Source: JAYQKL01 sp965243245 (lineage in GTDB: Bacteria; Pseudomonadota; Alphaproteobacteria; RS24). Taken from it: 64,000 nt of DNA. A program made the translations under genes and the position numbers. The notes under the pieces are model-generated. The model was given only the letters and a program-made list of their open reading frames with translations. It was not told where the DNA came from and ran no database searches. The stretch is from contig OZ251536.1 in assembly GCA_965243245.1 (NCBI GenBank), positions 1,839,246 through 1,903,245 on the forward strand. The letters run 5' to 3'. The first letter of the stretch is position 1. Every line of letters starts with the position of its first letter. Shown one piece after another: positions 44,401 to 50,134 of this stretch.

Positions 44401-47400
44401 TGGCACCAATAATGCCCCGACAGCGGATGTAGCCGATGCTGATTATGATGTCACGGGCAGGATAAAAGAAGCCACACGGGGCGATAGAACCGAGACGGGT
44501 GAATTCGTGGTAGCAGATGATCTTGGTGACACCCATAGCTATAGCGTTGAAAAACAAGGCGAGTACGGAACGCTGACACTCACCACGGCGGGCAACACAG
44601 ACGGGAAGTGGAGCTATGTGCTAAATAGCCTCAACAGGGATGTTCAGGGTTTGGACAATGGCGAGAGTTTGACCGATACCATTACCCTTCGCGCAACAGA
44701 TGAGGCGGGCTTATTTGTGAACGAAACTGTCACCATCACCATTAATGGCACAACGAATATTTATGTGAATGGCACTTCAGGCAATGACGGTACGTCAAGT
44801 AACAGGCTTGGTAATGTTTCATCGACAGGGAATCGAATCATTCAAGGTGGCGACGGCGATGATTTACTTTCGGGGGGGGTGGGAAGCGATATTGTTATCG
44901 GCGGGGCGGGCGATGATTCCATTGACTTACCGAACACTGGGAATAACTCTGTTGATACGGTTGTTTATCGGATTGCCAGCACCGATGACGGGCTTTTCGG
45001 GCTGGATGGAAATGACACGATTACCCTGTTTCAGTTTATCAACAAGTCTGATAGGTTGGTGTTTGTTGATACAGATGATACCCCGCTTGGAAGCTTTTCT
45101 GATTTACTTGAGCTTGGAAAGAGTGTGGATGCTGATGGTAATTCTCAGATGCCGCAACTGACTGTGACCCTCACGCCTGATACTATTACTGTTGGTGGTG
45201 CGCAGAGAGATACTTACAGAGAACTTATATTTACGTTTCTTGGTGATACGACTGATGATGATGATAATGCAACGCTAACTGTTGTTTTCACGAGATTCTT
45301 TGGGCTTCCTATCGGCACCGCAGAGAGGTTTTTTGGAACCAATGGGATTGATGCGAATCGGCTGAATGATGCTGGGCTTGACTCTTTTGTGAATCAGTTT
45401 CAACATTTGTATGGTGTGTTTTCAGATGAAGCGTTTGGCTTAGAGATAATTGGTGGGGGGGGTAGCCTCACGCTTGGCACGAATGATGACCTAAATGTCA
45501 GCGAAAGCGGGTTTGTTGCGCCGGCGCCATCGCTCACGATTGGTGGGTTGGTCTTTACCCTCAAAGATGGAAAGACCTCTGATGGTATTCAGTTTCAAGT
45601 GGGCACCTCTGGAGGCCAAATCAGTATATCAGGTGATGTTGTTACGCTTGGTCCGATAAATACACTTGGATTTCTGCGTAGCGATTTTCTTACGGCTGAT
45701 GGTCATGAGCCATTTGAGAACTATACGGTGACCTTGGCTAAGGCTGGCACTGGCAATGTAAGGGTTTTTTCGGAGACTTTCGTCAACGGCGGCGATGGCA
45801 ACGGTATTATTCTGCCGACGACGTCGCTGGCTTTTGCGGGACTGGTCTTTACCCTCAAAGATGGCGAGAGCCCGAATAGGATTCAGTTTAAAGCGAGCGA
45901 GGATGGCAAGACTTCCATAACAAATGATATTGTTTATCTTGGTAACACGAATATCAATGGATTTAAACGTAGCTTTCTTATCAATAAATTTAATGTCGAG
46001 TATGCAGATGAGACCAGTTATAGAGTGTCATTGGCGACTGGCGCGACAGGCGATTTCGCGCTCGCCGCAGGTCCTTTATTAAGGGGGACGGATGACAACG
46101 GTGTTTATCGCCCTGTGTTCTCTTTCCATGGGTTGGAATTCACGCTCAAAGATGGCGAGACCTCTGAGGGGCTTCAGTTTAAAACGAGCGGCACTGGAGG
46201 CCAAATAAGTGTATCAGGTGATGTTGTTACGTTTGGCGGTGGTAATAGTGCTGGATTCGAGCCTGCCGATATTAGGGATGCATTTAATAATGCAAGCAAT
46301 AGCAAGTATACGGTGAAACTGGGTACGGGTACGAATAACGCGAATAGGATTAAGTCAGATACTTTCACAGACGGCGGCGATGGCGATGGTTTCTATCTAC
46401 GGCCCGCACCGATGCCAGTTACGGGTGACTCTGATGCCAGTGGCACGCTCGACTTTAGTCATCCTGAACTCTCAATGACAGAGCTGAAAGTTTTTGTCGG
46501 GCGGGTGGACGAGACCATTGCCACGACACAAATCGAGGTTAGCGTTAATAGTTCTTCTGGTGATGTTTTAGGTGATAACAGCTATGGTAATTTCACCTTC
46601 ACGCGCACGGCGACTGGCACAGTCTCTTGGAGCTATACGCCGAATGGACCTAACGCGGGCGCGGTGGCGGCAGGCGAAACCGCAACCGATAGCGTCTGGA
46701 TACGGGTTTATGATGGTGCTTTAAGTAGCCATGTTCGTCAAATTAGTGTGACGATTAATGGCACCAATGGTGCCCCGATAGCAGATACAACCCATGCTGA
46801 TTATGATGTCACGGGCACGATAAAAGAAGCCACATGGGACGATAGAACCGAGACGGGTGAATTCGTGGTAGCAGATACTGATAGTGACACCCATAGCTAT
46901 AGCGTTGAAAAACAAGGCGAGTACGGAACGCTGACACTCACCACGGCGGGCAACACAGACGGGAAGTGGAGCTATGTGCTAAATAGCCTCAACAGGGATG
47001 TTCAGGCTTTGGACGATGGCGAGAGTTTGACCGATACCATTACCATTCGCGCAACAGATGAGGCGGGCGTATTTGTGAACGAAACTGTCACCATCACCAT
47101 TAATGGCACAACGAATATTTATGTGAATGGCACTTCAGGCAATGACGGTACGTCAAGTAACATACTTGGTAATGTTTCATCGACAGGGAATCGAATCATT
47201 CAAGGTGGCGACGGCGATGATTTACTTTCGGGGGGGGTGGGAAGCGATATTCTTATCGGCGGGGCGGGCGATGATACCATTGACTTACCGAAAAGCTTTG
47301 CGCATTTGGACTCTGTTGATACGGTTGTTTATCGGATTGCCAGCACCGATGACGGGCTTTTCGGGCTGGATGGAAATGACACGCTTACCAGCTTTGTGAT

Positions 47401-50134
47401 TTCCCCGTTGCTTGATAGGTTGGTGTTTGTTGATACAGATGATACCCCGCTTGGAAGCTTTGCTGATTTGCTTGCGCTTGGGAAGAGTGTGGATGCTGAT
47501 GGTAATTCTCAGATGCCGCAACTGACTGTGACCCTCACGCCTGATACTATTACTGTTAATGGTGAGCAGAGAGATATTTACAAAGAACTTATATTTACGT
47601 TTCTTGGTGATATGAATGACCCCACAAATGCGGTTAATGTTGATGATAATGCAACGCTAACTGTTGTTTTCACGGGATTATTGGGGCTTGCTGTCGGCAC
47701 CGCAGAAAATATTTTTGGAACCAATGGGATTGATGCGAATCGGCTGAATGATGCTGGGCTTGACTCTTTTGTGAATCAGTATCAACATTTGTATGGTGTG
47801 TTTTCAGATGAAGCGTTTGGCTTAGAGATAATTGGTGGGGGGGGTAGCCTCACGCTTGGCACGAATGATGACCTAAATGTCAGCGAAAGCGGGTTTGTTG
47901 CGCCGGCGCCATCGCTCACGATTGGTGGGTTGGTCTTTACCCTCAAAGATGGTGAGACCTCTGCGGGTCTTCAGTTTGCAGCACTCACTGGTGGTACTGA
48001 TTTTGGTCAGTTTATTGTCAACGAGGATGTTGTTAATCTTCACGAGGATAATACCAATGGATACAACCGTAACTTTATTATTGATAAATTTACCAATAGC
48101 AAGTATACGGTGACCTTGGCTAAAGCTGGCACTGGCGATGTCGTGGTTTTTGCGGATACTTTCTTAAACGGCGGCGATGGCAACGGTATTATTCTGCCGA
48201 CGACGTCGCTGGCTTTTGCGGGACTGGTCTTTACCCTCAAAGATGGGCACACCTCTGATGGGATTGAGTTTAGAACGAGCAGTAGTGGCGGAACTTTTAT
48301 AAAAGATGATATTGTTTATCTTGGTAACTCGAATACCGCTGGATTTACACGTGACTTTATTATCAATAGATTTAATGTCGACACGCCGAATGAGACCGCA
48401 TATAGAGCGTCATTGGCTGTTGGTGCGGATGGTGATGCTAGAATTTCCTCAGATAATTTCTTAACCGGGGGAAGCGGAAGCGGGGTTTATCTGCCTGTGT
48501 TCACTTTCCATGGGTTGGTATTTACCCTCAAACCCGGCGAGACCTCTGAGGGTATTCAGTTTAAAACGAGCAGTAGCAATGTGACTTTTGTAGATGGTGA
48601 TGAGGTTTCTCTTGGTGCGAATATCAATGGATTTTCGCCTCACTTTATTAGGGATGCATTTAATAATGCCACCAATAGCAAGTATACGGTGAAATTGGCG
48701 GCGGCTACGAATAACGCGAATAGGATTCAATCAGATACTTTCATAGACGGCGGCGATGGCGATGGTTTCTATCGACGACCCGCACCGACGCCAGTTACGG
48801 GTGACTCTGATGCCAGTGGCACGCTCGACTTTAGTCATCCTGAACTCTCAATGACAGAGCTGAAAGTTTTTGTCGGGCGGGTGGACGAGACCATTGCCAC
48901 GACACAAATCGAGGTTAGCGTTAATAGTTCTTCTGGTGATGTTTTAGGTGATAACAGCTATGGTAATTTCACCTTCACGCGCACGGCGACTGGCACAGTC
49001 TCTTGGGCGTATATACTGGATGAAAGTGCCGTAGAGGGGCTGGCGGCAGGCGAAACCGCAACCGATAGCGTCTGGATACGGGTTTATGATGGTGCTTTAA
49101 GTAGCCATGTTCGTCAAATTAGTGTGACGATTAATGGCACCAATGATGCCCCGATAGCAGATACAACCCATGCTGATTATGATGTCACGGACACTCATGA
49201 AGCAGGCGATATAGAAGCCGCGAGCGGTAGATGGGTCGTAGAAGATGATGGCGGCACTGCGCTTAGCTATAGTGTTCCAACACAGGGCGAGTATGGCACG
49301 CTAAGATTCGGCACAGATGGGAACTGGAGCTATGCAATAGATACCACCAGTACACCTATTCGGAATTTGAACGATCCGAGCAATCCGACTACTTTGACCG
49401 ACACTATTACCGTGCGGGCAACAGATGAGGATGGTGTATTTGTGGATGGCACTGTTACCGTCACCATTAATGACGCAACCAATACTCTTTATGTAAACAG
49501 AGGCACCGGCGATGACGGCACGAACTCCAATTATGTTGGGAGTTCTTCATCGACAACGGAGCAAGTCATTCAAGGCGGCGGTGGTACTGATTTCCTTCAA
49601 GGGGGTCGTTCAAGTGATATTCTCATCGGCGGGGCGGGTAATGATACCATTTCGTTAAATCACGGCGGTAACGATAGGGTTATCTATCGGATTGCCAGCA
49701 CTGATGGCGGGCTTGTCGGCAGTGATGGCAACGACACGATTGACAACTTGAATTTTTCGTTATCTGGTATTGATAGGTTGGTGTTTGTTGATACAGATGA
49801 TACCCCGCTTGGAAGCTTTGCTGATTTACTTGAGCTTGGAATGGGTAATGATCCGCAACTGACTGTGAGCCTCATACCTCAAACTGGTGGTACTGGTTAC
49901 TCAGGCATGGTATTTACGTTTCTTGGTGATACGACGACGAGTACTGATGATGCAACGCTAACCCTTAATTTCACGGACACACTTATTCGAACTGGTGCAA
50001 ATGGTATTTTTGGAACCAATGGGCGTGATGCAAATAATCAGCTGACTGATGAAGGGTTTCTTCGTTTTTCGGTTACTTATGGAAATACTTATGACGTGGT
50101 TGCCTTGGAAGAGTTTGGCTTAGAGATAATTTAA
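29405..50134 (+). CDS. Giant cadherin/VCBS surface protein 3 (multi-fusion)
   Basis: 6909 residues, the largest complete protein here. The leader ends in LAAC followed by a glycine run (Cys72). The shared N-terminal domain has a DENNNGQTD loop and the SPISTIVQAL segment. Next come 17 cadherin repeats of 112 residues (30710-36427), more diverged cadherin domains (to about 37800), an unrecognised GLVFTLK-type domain, VCBS-like units, and then an internal copy of the C-terminal secretion module (about 38970-39661). The chain continues with one cadherin repeat, further cadherin and VCBS units, and three tandem units of about 2.3 kb (43117-50131), each ending in another secretion module. Only the last ends at a stop codon (EEFGLEII). 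It reads as a fusion of ancestral paralogues. A calcium-dependent surface or matrix adhesin is the likely role. AAGGAGA fixes the start. Confidence 0.85.
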   Translation: MFHDYKFFKNAFCKNEFCKSALLNSTSFSPLNYWRKLLDVAEQLNVSKQSKKRAVLTQASITPLLAALLAACGGGGGGSNVTTPDTTPDTTPDTIPDTPPTPLDFDIYVLDGAIEGARIYVDENNNGQTDNNDTLIGTTDETGYIRVNAEHAGRTFLSDVGGAFDLFTGERLPSGIPYKVVAAETGGSDVVLSPISTIVQALRENNPALTDTDILELIFGAGTQIEIGDLSNPDNFILPLNAGSEAIAEQIASTSIRLQVLIEQAVGNLDTVVTAVTNGGFVVTDDLTPASQRVATARIVEARERANGEPVANIFTTASRDLELDEGSTLTLDADVWGFRDPAGNADGDSAFTRLDIVSITDGNTSVVRGVLVDGNGTEYGALAEIPADHLANLVFRPATDYSGRVRIIFRVFDGVTLSDEETLEITVNPVDDNAPVFTSSATASVNENITANDDGDTQGSAATIYTAIAAPDDAGDTVSYSLTSANDGDSFGINASTGDVWFRAAPDHENKSSYSFTVVASVTADGVTHSASQIITLSVTDLNDNAPVFTSSATASVNENITANDDGDTQGSAATIYTAIAAPDDAGDTVSYSLTSANDGDSFGINASTGDVWFRAAPDHENKSSYSFTVVASVTADGVTQTATRIVTLSVTDLNDNPPVFTSSATASVNENIAANDDGDTQGNAATIYTAIAAPDDAGDTVIYSLTSANDGDSFGINASTGTVWLRATPDFETKSSYSFTVVASVTADGVTQTATRIVTLSITDLNDNAPVFTSSATASVNENIAANDDGDTQGSAMTVYEARAESASGGNVTYSLATTDDGNSFGINADGDIWFRASPDHENKSSYSFTVVASVMVNGEPLTTEQAVTLTLTDLNDNAPVFTSSATASVNENIAVNDDGDTQGSAATIYTAIAAPDDAGDTVSYSLTSANDGDSFGINASTGTVWFRAAPDHENKSSYSFTVVASVTADGVTQTATRIVTLSVTDLNDNAPVFTSSATASVNENIAANDDGDTQGSAATIYTAIAAPDDAGDTVSYSLTSANDGDSFGINASTGTVWFRAAPDHENKSSYSFTVVASVTADGVTQTATRIVTLSVTDLNDNAPVFTSSATASVNENIAANDDGDTQGSAATIYTAIAAPDDAGDTVSYSLTSANDGDSFGINASTGTVWFRAAPDHENKSSYSFTVVASVTADGVTQTATRIVTLSVTDLNDNAPVFTSSATASVNENIAANDDGDTQGSAATIYTAIAAPDDAGDTVSYSLTSANDGDSFGINASTGTVWLRVAPDHENKSSYSFTVVASVTADGVTQTATRIVTLSVTDLNDNAPVFTSSATASVNENVAVNDDGDTQGSAATIYTAIAAPDDAGDTVIYSLTSANDGDSFGINASTGTVWLRVAPDFETKSSYSFTVVASVTADGVTQTATRIVTLSVTDLNDNAPVFTSSATASVNENITANDDGDTQGSAATIYTAIAAPDDAGDTVSYSLTSANDGDSFGINASTGTVWFRAAPDHENKSSYSFTVVASVTADGLTHSASQIITLSVTDLNDNAPVFTSSATASVNENIAANDDGDTQGSAATIYTAIAAPDDAGDTVSYSLTSANDGDSFGINASTGTVWFRAAPDHENKSSYSFTVVASVTADGVTHSASQIITLSVTDLNDNAPVFTSSATASVNENIAANDDGDTQGSAATIYTAIAAPDDAGDTVSYSLTSANDGDSFGINASTGIVWFRAAPDHENKSSYSFTVVASVTADGVTHSASQIITLSVTDLNDNAPVFTSSATASVNENIAANDDGDTQGSAATIYTAIAAPDDAGDTVSYSLTSANDGDSFGINASTGTVWFRAAPDHENKTSYSFTVVASVTADGVTQTATRIVTLSVTDLNDNAPVFTSSATASVNENVAVNDDGDTQGSAATIYTAIAAPDDAGDTVSYSLTSANDGDSFGINASTGTVWLRVAPDFETKSSYSFTVVASVTADGVTQTATRIVTLSVTDLNDNAPVFTSSATASVNENIAANDDGDTQGSAATIYTAIAAPDDAGDTVSYSLTSANDGDSFGINASTGDVWLRSPPDHENKSSYSFTVVASVTADGVTHSASQIITLSVTDLNDNAPVFTSSATASVNENIAANDDGDTQGSAATIYTAIAAPDDAGDTVSYSLRRGGEGNVDGDSFGINASTGTVWFRAAPDHENKSSYSFTVVASVTADGVTQTASQIITLSVTDLNDNAPVFTSSATASVNENIAANDDGDTQGSAATIYTAIAAPDDAGDTVSYSLTSANDGDSFGVNASTGTVWFRAAPDHENKSSYSFTVVASVTADGVTQTATRIVTLSVTDLNDNAPVIDRTNVETEFNVRERINISNNLIDINATDADGDTLSYSLEGTDADDFNIDEDGVVTWNARRNFEAPTDSDTNNIYNVTVVVTDGDVGGDGLEDEIDLTITVTDYNEAPILTLNGSGEIAENTTGPTSADTDTGITITVYDDDGDAFVEDSFIVFKGTSGTDTDDRFKVVAGDDDDDDNDFKLVLVSGSEIDFETETSPIVLRVRVSDDDGRNSDDPEVEVTVINVNEAPKIDRTDVETVFSIDETRVGSNVTAADVIDIDASDVDAGDTLSYSLSGDDAGDFNIDGDGVVRWAQTPDFETPTDDDEDNIYNVTVVVADADGLEDEIDLTITVNNLSEYGPTSGVFVDGNLRTVDTVITIAENADHETDTGVIILGHDRDDEDVLTGSVEEVGATSTRFGVVNEGEDISGNTVFKLVLLEGAVLDYETEKVIVLTLRIADGGGHSEPSITLNVTDVNEAPTLDEQPTLADTISDVDFIILHGIKFTAKTGQTPSGIKFAEVTSGQDVNVNVSVDSSDNTDKFEYLDTYNPFTREDIIADYNASEDARYTATLLDGYLGSQILLTSQLQENGGTFFNDATDLSVLEGDVGVSARGRLVFDDEDEGDTVVTLKVFVGNEDATIGNITDEIGHDANDNTIVMINGDARNSDGTAYGNFVFTRAADGTVSWTYALDDGAVEGLGEGDTATDSVWVRVQDDDANSPVRQITVTITGTNDAPVVNTGHDDYSVTATVREDTPILINAHPDFEFVATVTSGEFIATDSDGNDTVLSYSVPVDGQGMYGTLTLDTAGGTDGKWTYVLDNTNTVVNNLVSDGASLTDTIIIRATDSDGEYVEQAVTITITGRTDVLGSSFVDGTADDPLGDDEATFSQTVQGGNSDDFLQAGTAGDVLIGGYGDDVITAGALDADGAGVATDYIVYRFASDDAGLRADDGGDTINNFSLNAPIDKLVFVDTDDTPLESFAELLELGKRKDADDNDLTPQLTLRVLVSNNKYTGLVFEFMNASKDDGPDGSGDASGTSLTLNFSFSLGVSSLRNIFGNDGIDADNNTVTDAGLDRFIFSSRHSFEVRSLANVGLSIFDTSIFTSGTVAEADENIAANDDGDTQGSAATIYTAIAAPDDAGDTVSYSLTSANDGDSFGINASTGVVWLRVSPDFETQSSYVFTVVATATDTTGTTDVVTQTEERTVTLSVNDLNDAPVIGTTSDDAIEVAENTTADIVTIAATDADDDTLTYSLVDGDDADADAALFQISDTGVVTWKVAPDFENPTDADDDGDGDPENTYNVTVAVSDGLASDTIDLTITVTDVNEAPTLTLSDIDVAVRESGEAVVADLDANGVLTFGDADEGDTLLNLIVFVGNTDATIANITEEIEAGTPRTIAGMGVSDAIADGVYGSFTLTRSADDGSVTWNYTLNEDAVNALGEGETATDSVWVRVNDGNLDSEVRQITVTITGTNDAPTVSLSDTDDLVVSDAGSVYGKVIVHGIEFTPKPGTNPSGIKFTESNSGAGVDLFIRMRSQYDEFFILDTRTDSERVYTRDSIINQFNVVEPNITRYMAALEVDNTGSVTISLDDLITGGDGSGFFAQPIIETAGDLVANGSLNIGDVDGDDTLTSLEVFVGNTDNDPANIDEEIEHDASADTIVDNISGDNNHGTFTFTRDATTGAVSWGYTLVTNALGDGQTATDSVWVRVQDDDDANSTVEKITVTITGANDAPTLTLDNTDLSVTESGIILPTATVPLTFHGLVFTANPGTTPTGIQFRTSSSNGTFIKDDIVYLGKSNTVGFTRDFIIKRFNVDTPNETAYTASLAVPGTGGDRLAANTLLDGGDTNNGVYTLTDFAGDLSANGTLVLGDVDSDDTSTSLQVLVGNTDNDTANITTEIAHDANADTTLMIAGDASNSDDTPYGTFTFTRDATTGAVSWAYTLTNALTAGQTATDSVWVRVFDGISNSLVRQISVTITGTEEQPVLSATQTETTIEDSTTTITGTFTFTDADADDTAIGAGDLSIQARATTATTNTAGDVPVTVFTTGTGDDALNADGTAIRGVYGTLYLGVDGQWRYELDNADADTQSLNVGNANSGQETFEVHLLDSDGAASEIRTITINITGVNDAPVIGTNSGDDHAVNVAENTTADIVTIAATDADGDTLTYSLVDGDDADADANLFQISDTGVVTWKVAPDFENPTDADDDGDGDPENTYNVTVAVTDDATVPASDTIDLTITVTNVNEAPTLTLVNTDVAVRESGFATPATSLTIGGLVFTLKDGRTSDGLRFEVGGSGDQINISGDVVTLGSTNTLGFLRSDFITTDSQDLFDNYTVTLAKAGTGDVRVLAETFVNGGDGNGIILPTTSLAFAGLVFTLKDGESPNRIQFKASEDGTTSITNDIVYLDNTNINGFTRSFIINQFNVEYAGETSYRVSLATGATGDFALAAGPLLRGTDDNGVYRPVFSFHGLEFTLKDGETSEGLQFKTSGTGGQISVSGDVVTFGGGNIDGFRPADIRDAFNNASNSKYTVKLGTGTNNANRIKSDTFTDGGDGDGFYRRPAPTPVTGDSDASGTLVLGDVDSDDTLTSLQVFVGRVDETIATIGQDIAVAASETILGDNSYGNFTFTRALDGTVSWSYTLNGPNAGAVAAGDTATDSVWVRVYDGALNSHVRQISVTINGTNNAPTADVADADYDVTGRIKEATRGDRTETGEFVVADDLGDTHSYSVEKQGEYGTLTLTTAGNTDGKWSYVLNSLNRDVQGLDNGESLTDTITLRATDEAGLFVNETVTITINGTTNIYVNGTSGNDGTSSNRLGNVSSTGNRIIQGGDGDDLLSGGVGSDIVIGGAGDDSIDLPNTGNNSVDTVVYRIASTDDGLFGLDGNDTITLFQFINKSDRLVFVDTDDTPLGSFSDLLELGKSVDADGNSQMPQLTVTLTPDTITVGGAQRDTYRELIFTFLGDTTDDDDNATLTVVFTRFFGLPIGTAERFFGTNGIDANRLNDAGLDSFVNQFQHLYGVFSDEAFGLEIIGGGGSLTLGTNDDLNVSESGFVAPAPSLTIGGLVFTLKDGKTSDGIQFQVGTSGGQISISGDVVTLGPINTLGFLRSDFLTADGHEPFENYTVTLAKAGTGNVRVFSETFVNGGDGNGIILPTTSLAFAGLVFTLKDGESPNRIQFKASEDGKTSITNDIVYLGNTNINGFKRSFLINKFNVEYADETSYRVSLATGATGDFALAAGPLLRGTDDNGVYRPVFSFHGLEFTLKDGETSEGLQFKTSGTGGQISVSGDVVTFGGGNSAGFEPADIRDAFNNASNSKYTVKLGTGTNNANRIKSDTFTDGGDGDGFYLRPAPMPVTGDSDASGTLDFSHPELSMTELKVFVGRVDETIATTQIEVSVNSSSGDVLGDNSYGNFTFTRTATGTVSWSYTPNGPNAGAVAAGETATDSVWIRVYDGALSSHVRQISVTINGTNGAPIADTTHADYDVTGTIKEATWDDRTETGEFVVADTDSDTHSYSVEKQGEYGTLTLTTAGNTDGKWSYVLNSLNRDVQALDDGESLTDTITIRATDEAGVFVNETVTITINGTTNIYVNGTSGNDGTSSNILGNVSSTGNRIIQGGDGDDLLSGGVGSDILIGGAGDDTIDLPKSFAHLDSVDTVVYRIASTDDGLFGLDGNDTLTSFVISPLLDRLVFVDTDDTPLGSFADLLALGKSVDADGNSQMPQLTVTLTPDTITVNGEQRDIYKELIFTFLGDMNDPTNAVNVDDNATLTVVFTGLLGLAVGTAENIFGTNGIDANRLNDAGLDSFVNQYQHLYGVFSDEAFGLEIIGGGGSLTLGTNDDLNVSESGFVAPAPSLTIGGLVFTLKDGETSAGLQFAALTGGTDFGQFIVNEDVVNLHEDNTNGYNRNFIIDKFTNSKYTVTLAKAGTGDVVVFADTFLNGGDGNGIILPTTSLAFAGLVFTLKDGHTSDGIEFRTSSSGGTFIKDDIVYLGNSNTAGFTRDFIINRFNVDTPNETAYRASLAVGADGDARISSDNFLTGGSGSGVYLPVFTFHGLVFTLKPGETSEGIQFKTSSSNVTFVDGDEVSLGANINGFSPHFIRDAFNNATNSKYTVKLAAATNNANRIQSDTFIDGGDGDGFYRRPAPTPVTGDSDASGTLDFSHPELSMTELKVFVGRVDETIATTQIEVSVNSSSGDVLGDNSYGNFTFTRTATGTVSWAYILDESAVEGLAAGETATDSVWIRVYDGALSSHVRQISVTINGTNDAPIADTTHADYDVTDTHEAGDIEAASGRWVVEDDGGTALSYSVPTQGEYGTLRFGTDGNWSYAIDTTSTPIRNLNDPSNPTTLTDTITVRATDEDGVFVDGTVTVTINDATNTLYVNRGTGDDGTNSNYVGSSSSTTEQVIQGGGGTDFLQGGRSSDILIGGAGNDTISLNHGGNDRVIYRIASTDGGLVGSDGNDTIDNLNFSLSGIDRLVFVDTDDTPLGSFADLLELGMGNDPQLTVSLIPQTGGTGYSGMVFTFLGDTTTSTDDATLTLNFTDTLIRTGANGIFGTNGRDANNQLTDEGFLRFSVTYGNTYDVVALEEFGLEII
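30710..36427 (+). repeat. 17 tandem 336-bp cadherin repeats in giant gene 3
   Basis: Seventeen in-frame units start at the PVFTSS codon (30710, 31046, 31382, 31718, 32048 and so on). All are 336 bp except unit 4 (330 bp) and unit 16 (348 bp, a RRGGEGNVD segment replacing TSAND near 35890). Each encodes a 112-residue cadherin-type domain with VNEN, GDSFGINASTG, PD(H/F)E and the linker DLNDNAPVF, i.e. the calcium-ligand pattern of cadherin domains. Unit 4 is a hybrid: its middle (EARAESASGG, GDIWFRASP, TTEQAVTL) is the gene 2 super-repeat type. Confidence 0.95.
38970..39661 (+). other. Internal (fossil) C-terminal secretion module A in giant gene 3
   Basis: Encodes the whole C-terminal module in order: VQGGNSDDFLQAG and IGGYGDDVIT, YRFASDDAGLRADDGGDTI, VFVDTDDTPLESFAELL, an LVFEFMN strand, FGNDGIDADNN and a final SFEVRSLANVGLSIF. 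This last stretch aligns with the protein 2 terminus NFEVLSADELGIEIL. Where the stop would be (39662) the frame continues with DTSIFTSGTVAEADENIAAND into a cadherin repeat. Confidence 0.85.
44752..45451 (+). other. Internal (fossil) C-terminal secretion module B in giant gene 3
   Basis: RTX-like IQGGDGDDLLSGG and IGGAGDDSID, then YRIASTDDGLFGLDGNDTI, VFVDTDDTPLGSFSDLLEL, LIFTFLGD and the terminus-like SDEAFGLEII. The codons for FGLEII (45434-45451) match those at the true gene end (ttt ggc tta gag ata att), but are followed by GGT GGG rather than TAA. Confidence 0.88.
47109..47833 (+). other. Internal (fossil) C-terminal secretion module C in giant gene 3
   Basis: A near-copy of module B with small insertions (LPKSFAHLDSVDTVVY, MNDPTNAVNVDDNATL). 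It again ends SDEAFGLEII, running into GGGGSLTLGTNDDLNV at 47834 exactly as after module B. Confidence 0.88.
49474..50131 (+). other. Terminal RTX/type I secretion-like module of giant protein 3
   Basis: The only module of the four in this gene that is followed by a stop (TAA, 50132-50134). It has IQGGGGTDFLQGG and IGGAGNDTIS, YRIASTDGGLVGSDGNDTI, VFVDTDDTPLGSFADLLEL and the terminus VVALEEFGLEII. It is closest to the module of protein 1, sharing ISLNHGGNDRV and YSGMVFTFLGDTTTSTDD. Confidence 0.85.

Larger units (their letters stand above)
37858..48780 (+). repeat. Twelve copies of an unrecognised GLVFTLK-type domain in giant gene 3
   Basis: About 95 residues each, at approximately 37858-38151, 40855-41170, 41630-41920, 43165-43450, 43456-43750, 43756-44040, 45530-45805, 45810-46105, 46110-46400, 47915-48190, 48195-48490 and 48495-48780. 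The domain opens FxGLVFTLKDGxTSxGIQF, has a central DxVxLGxxNxxGFxRxFI, then a basic or aromatic YxVxLA strand, and closes GGDGNGxY. The first three copies are diverged and single. The last nine form three triplets within the 2.3-kb units. I cannot assign it to a known family. Confidence 0.8.
43117..50131 (+). repeat. Three tandem ~2.3-kb units forming the C-terminal third of giant protein 3
   Basis: Units of about 43117-45451, 45452-47833 and 47834-50131. Each contains three GLVFTLK-type domains, a cadherin/VCBS-like domain ending SHVRQISVTINGTN, a VCBS-like domain (YDVT.., YGTL.., TDTITxRATDE) and an RTX/secretion module ending FGLEII. Units 1 and 2 share long stretches that look nearly identical at the DNA level, including the GNGIILPTTSLAFAGLVF region. 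Unit 3 has a different penultimate VCBS domain and terminal module, resembling those of gene 1 (EAASGRWVVED, LNHGGNDRVIYRIAS). Confidence 0.88.
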
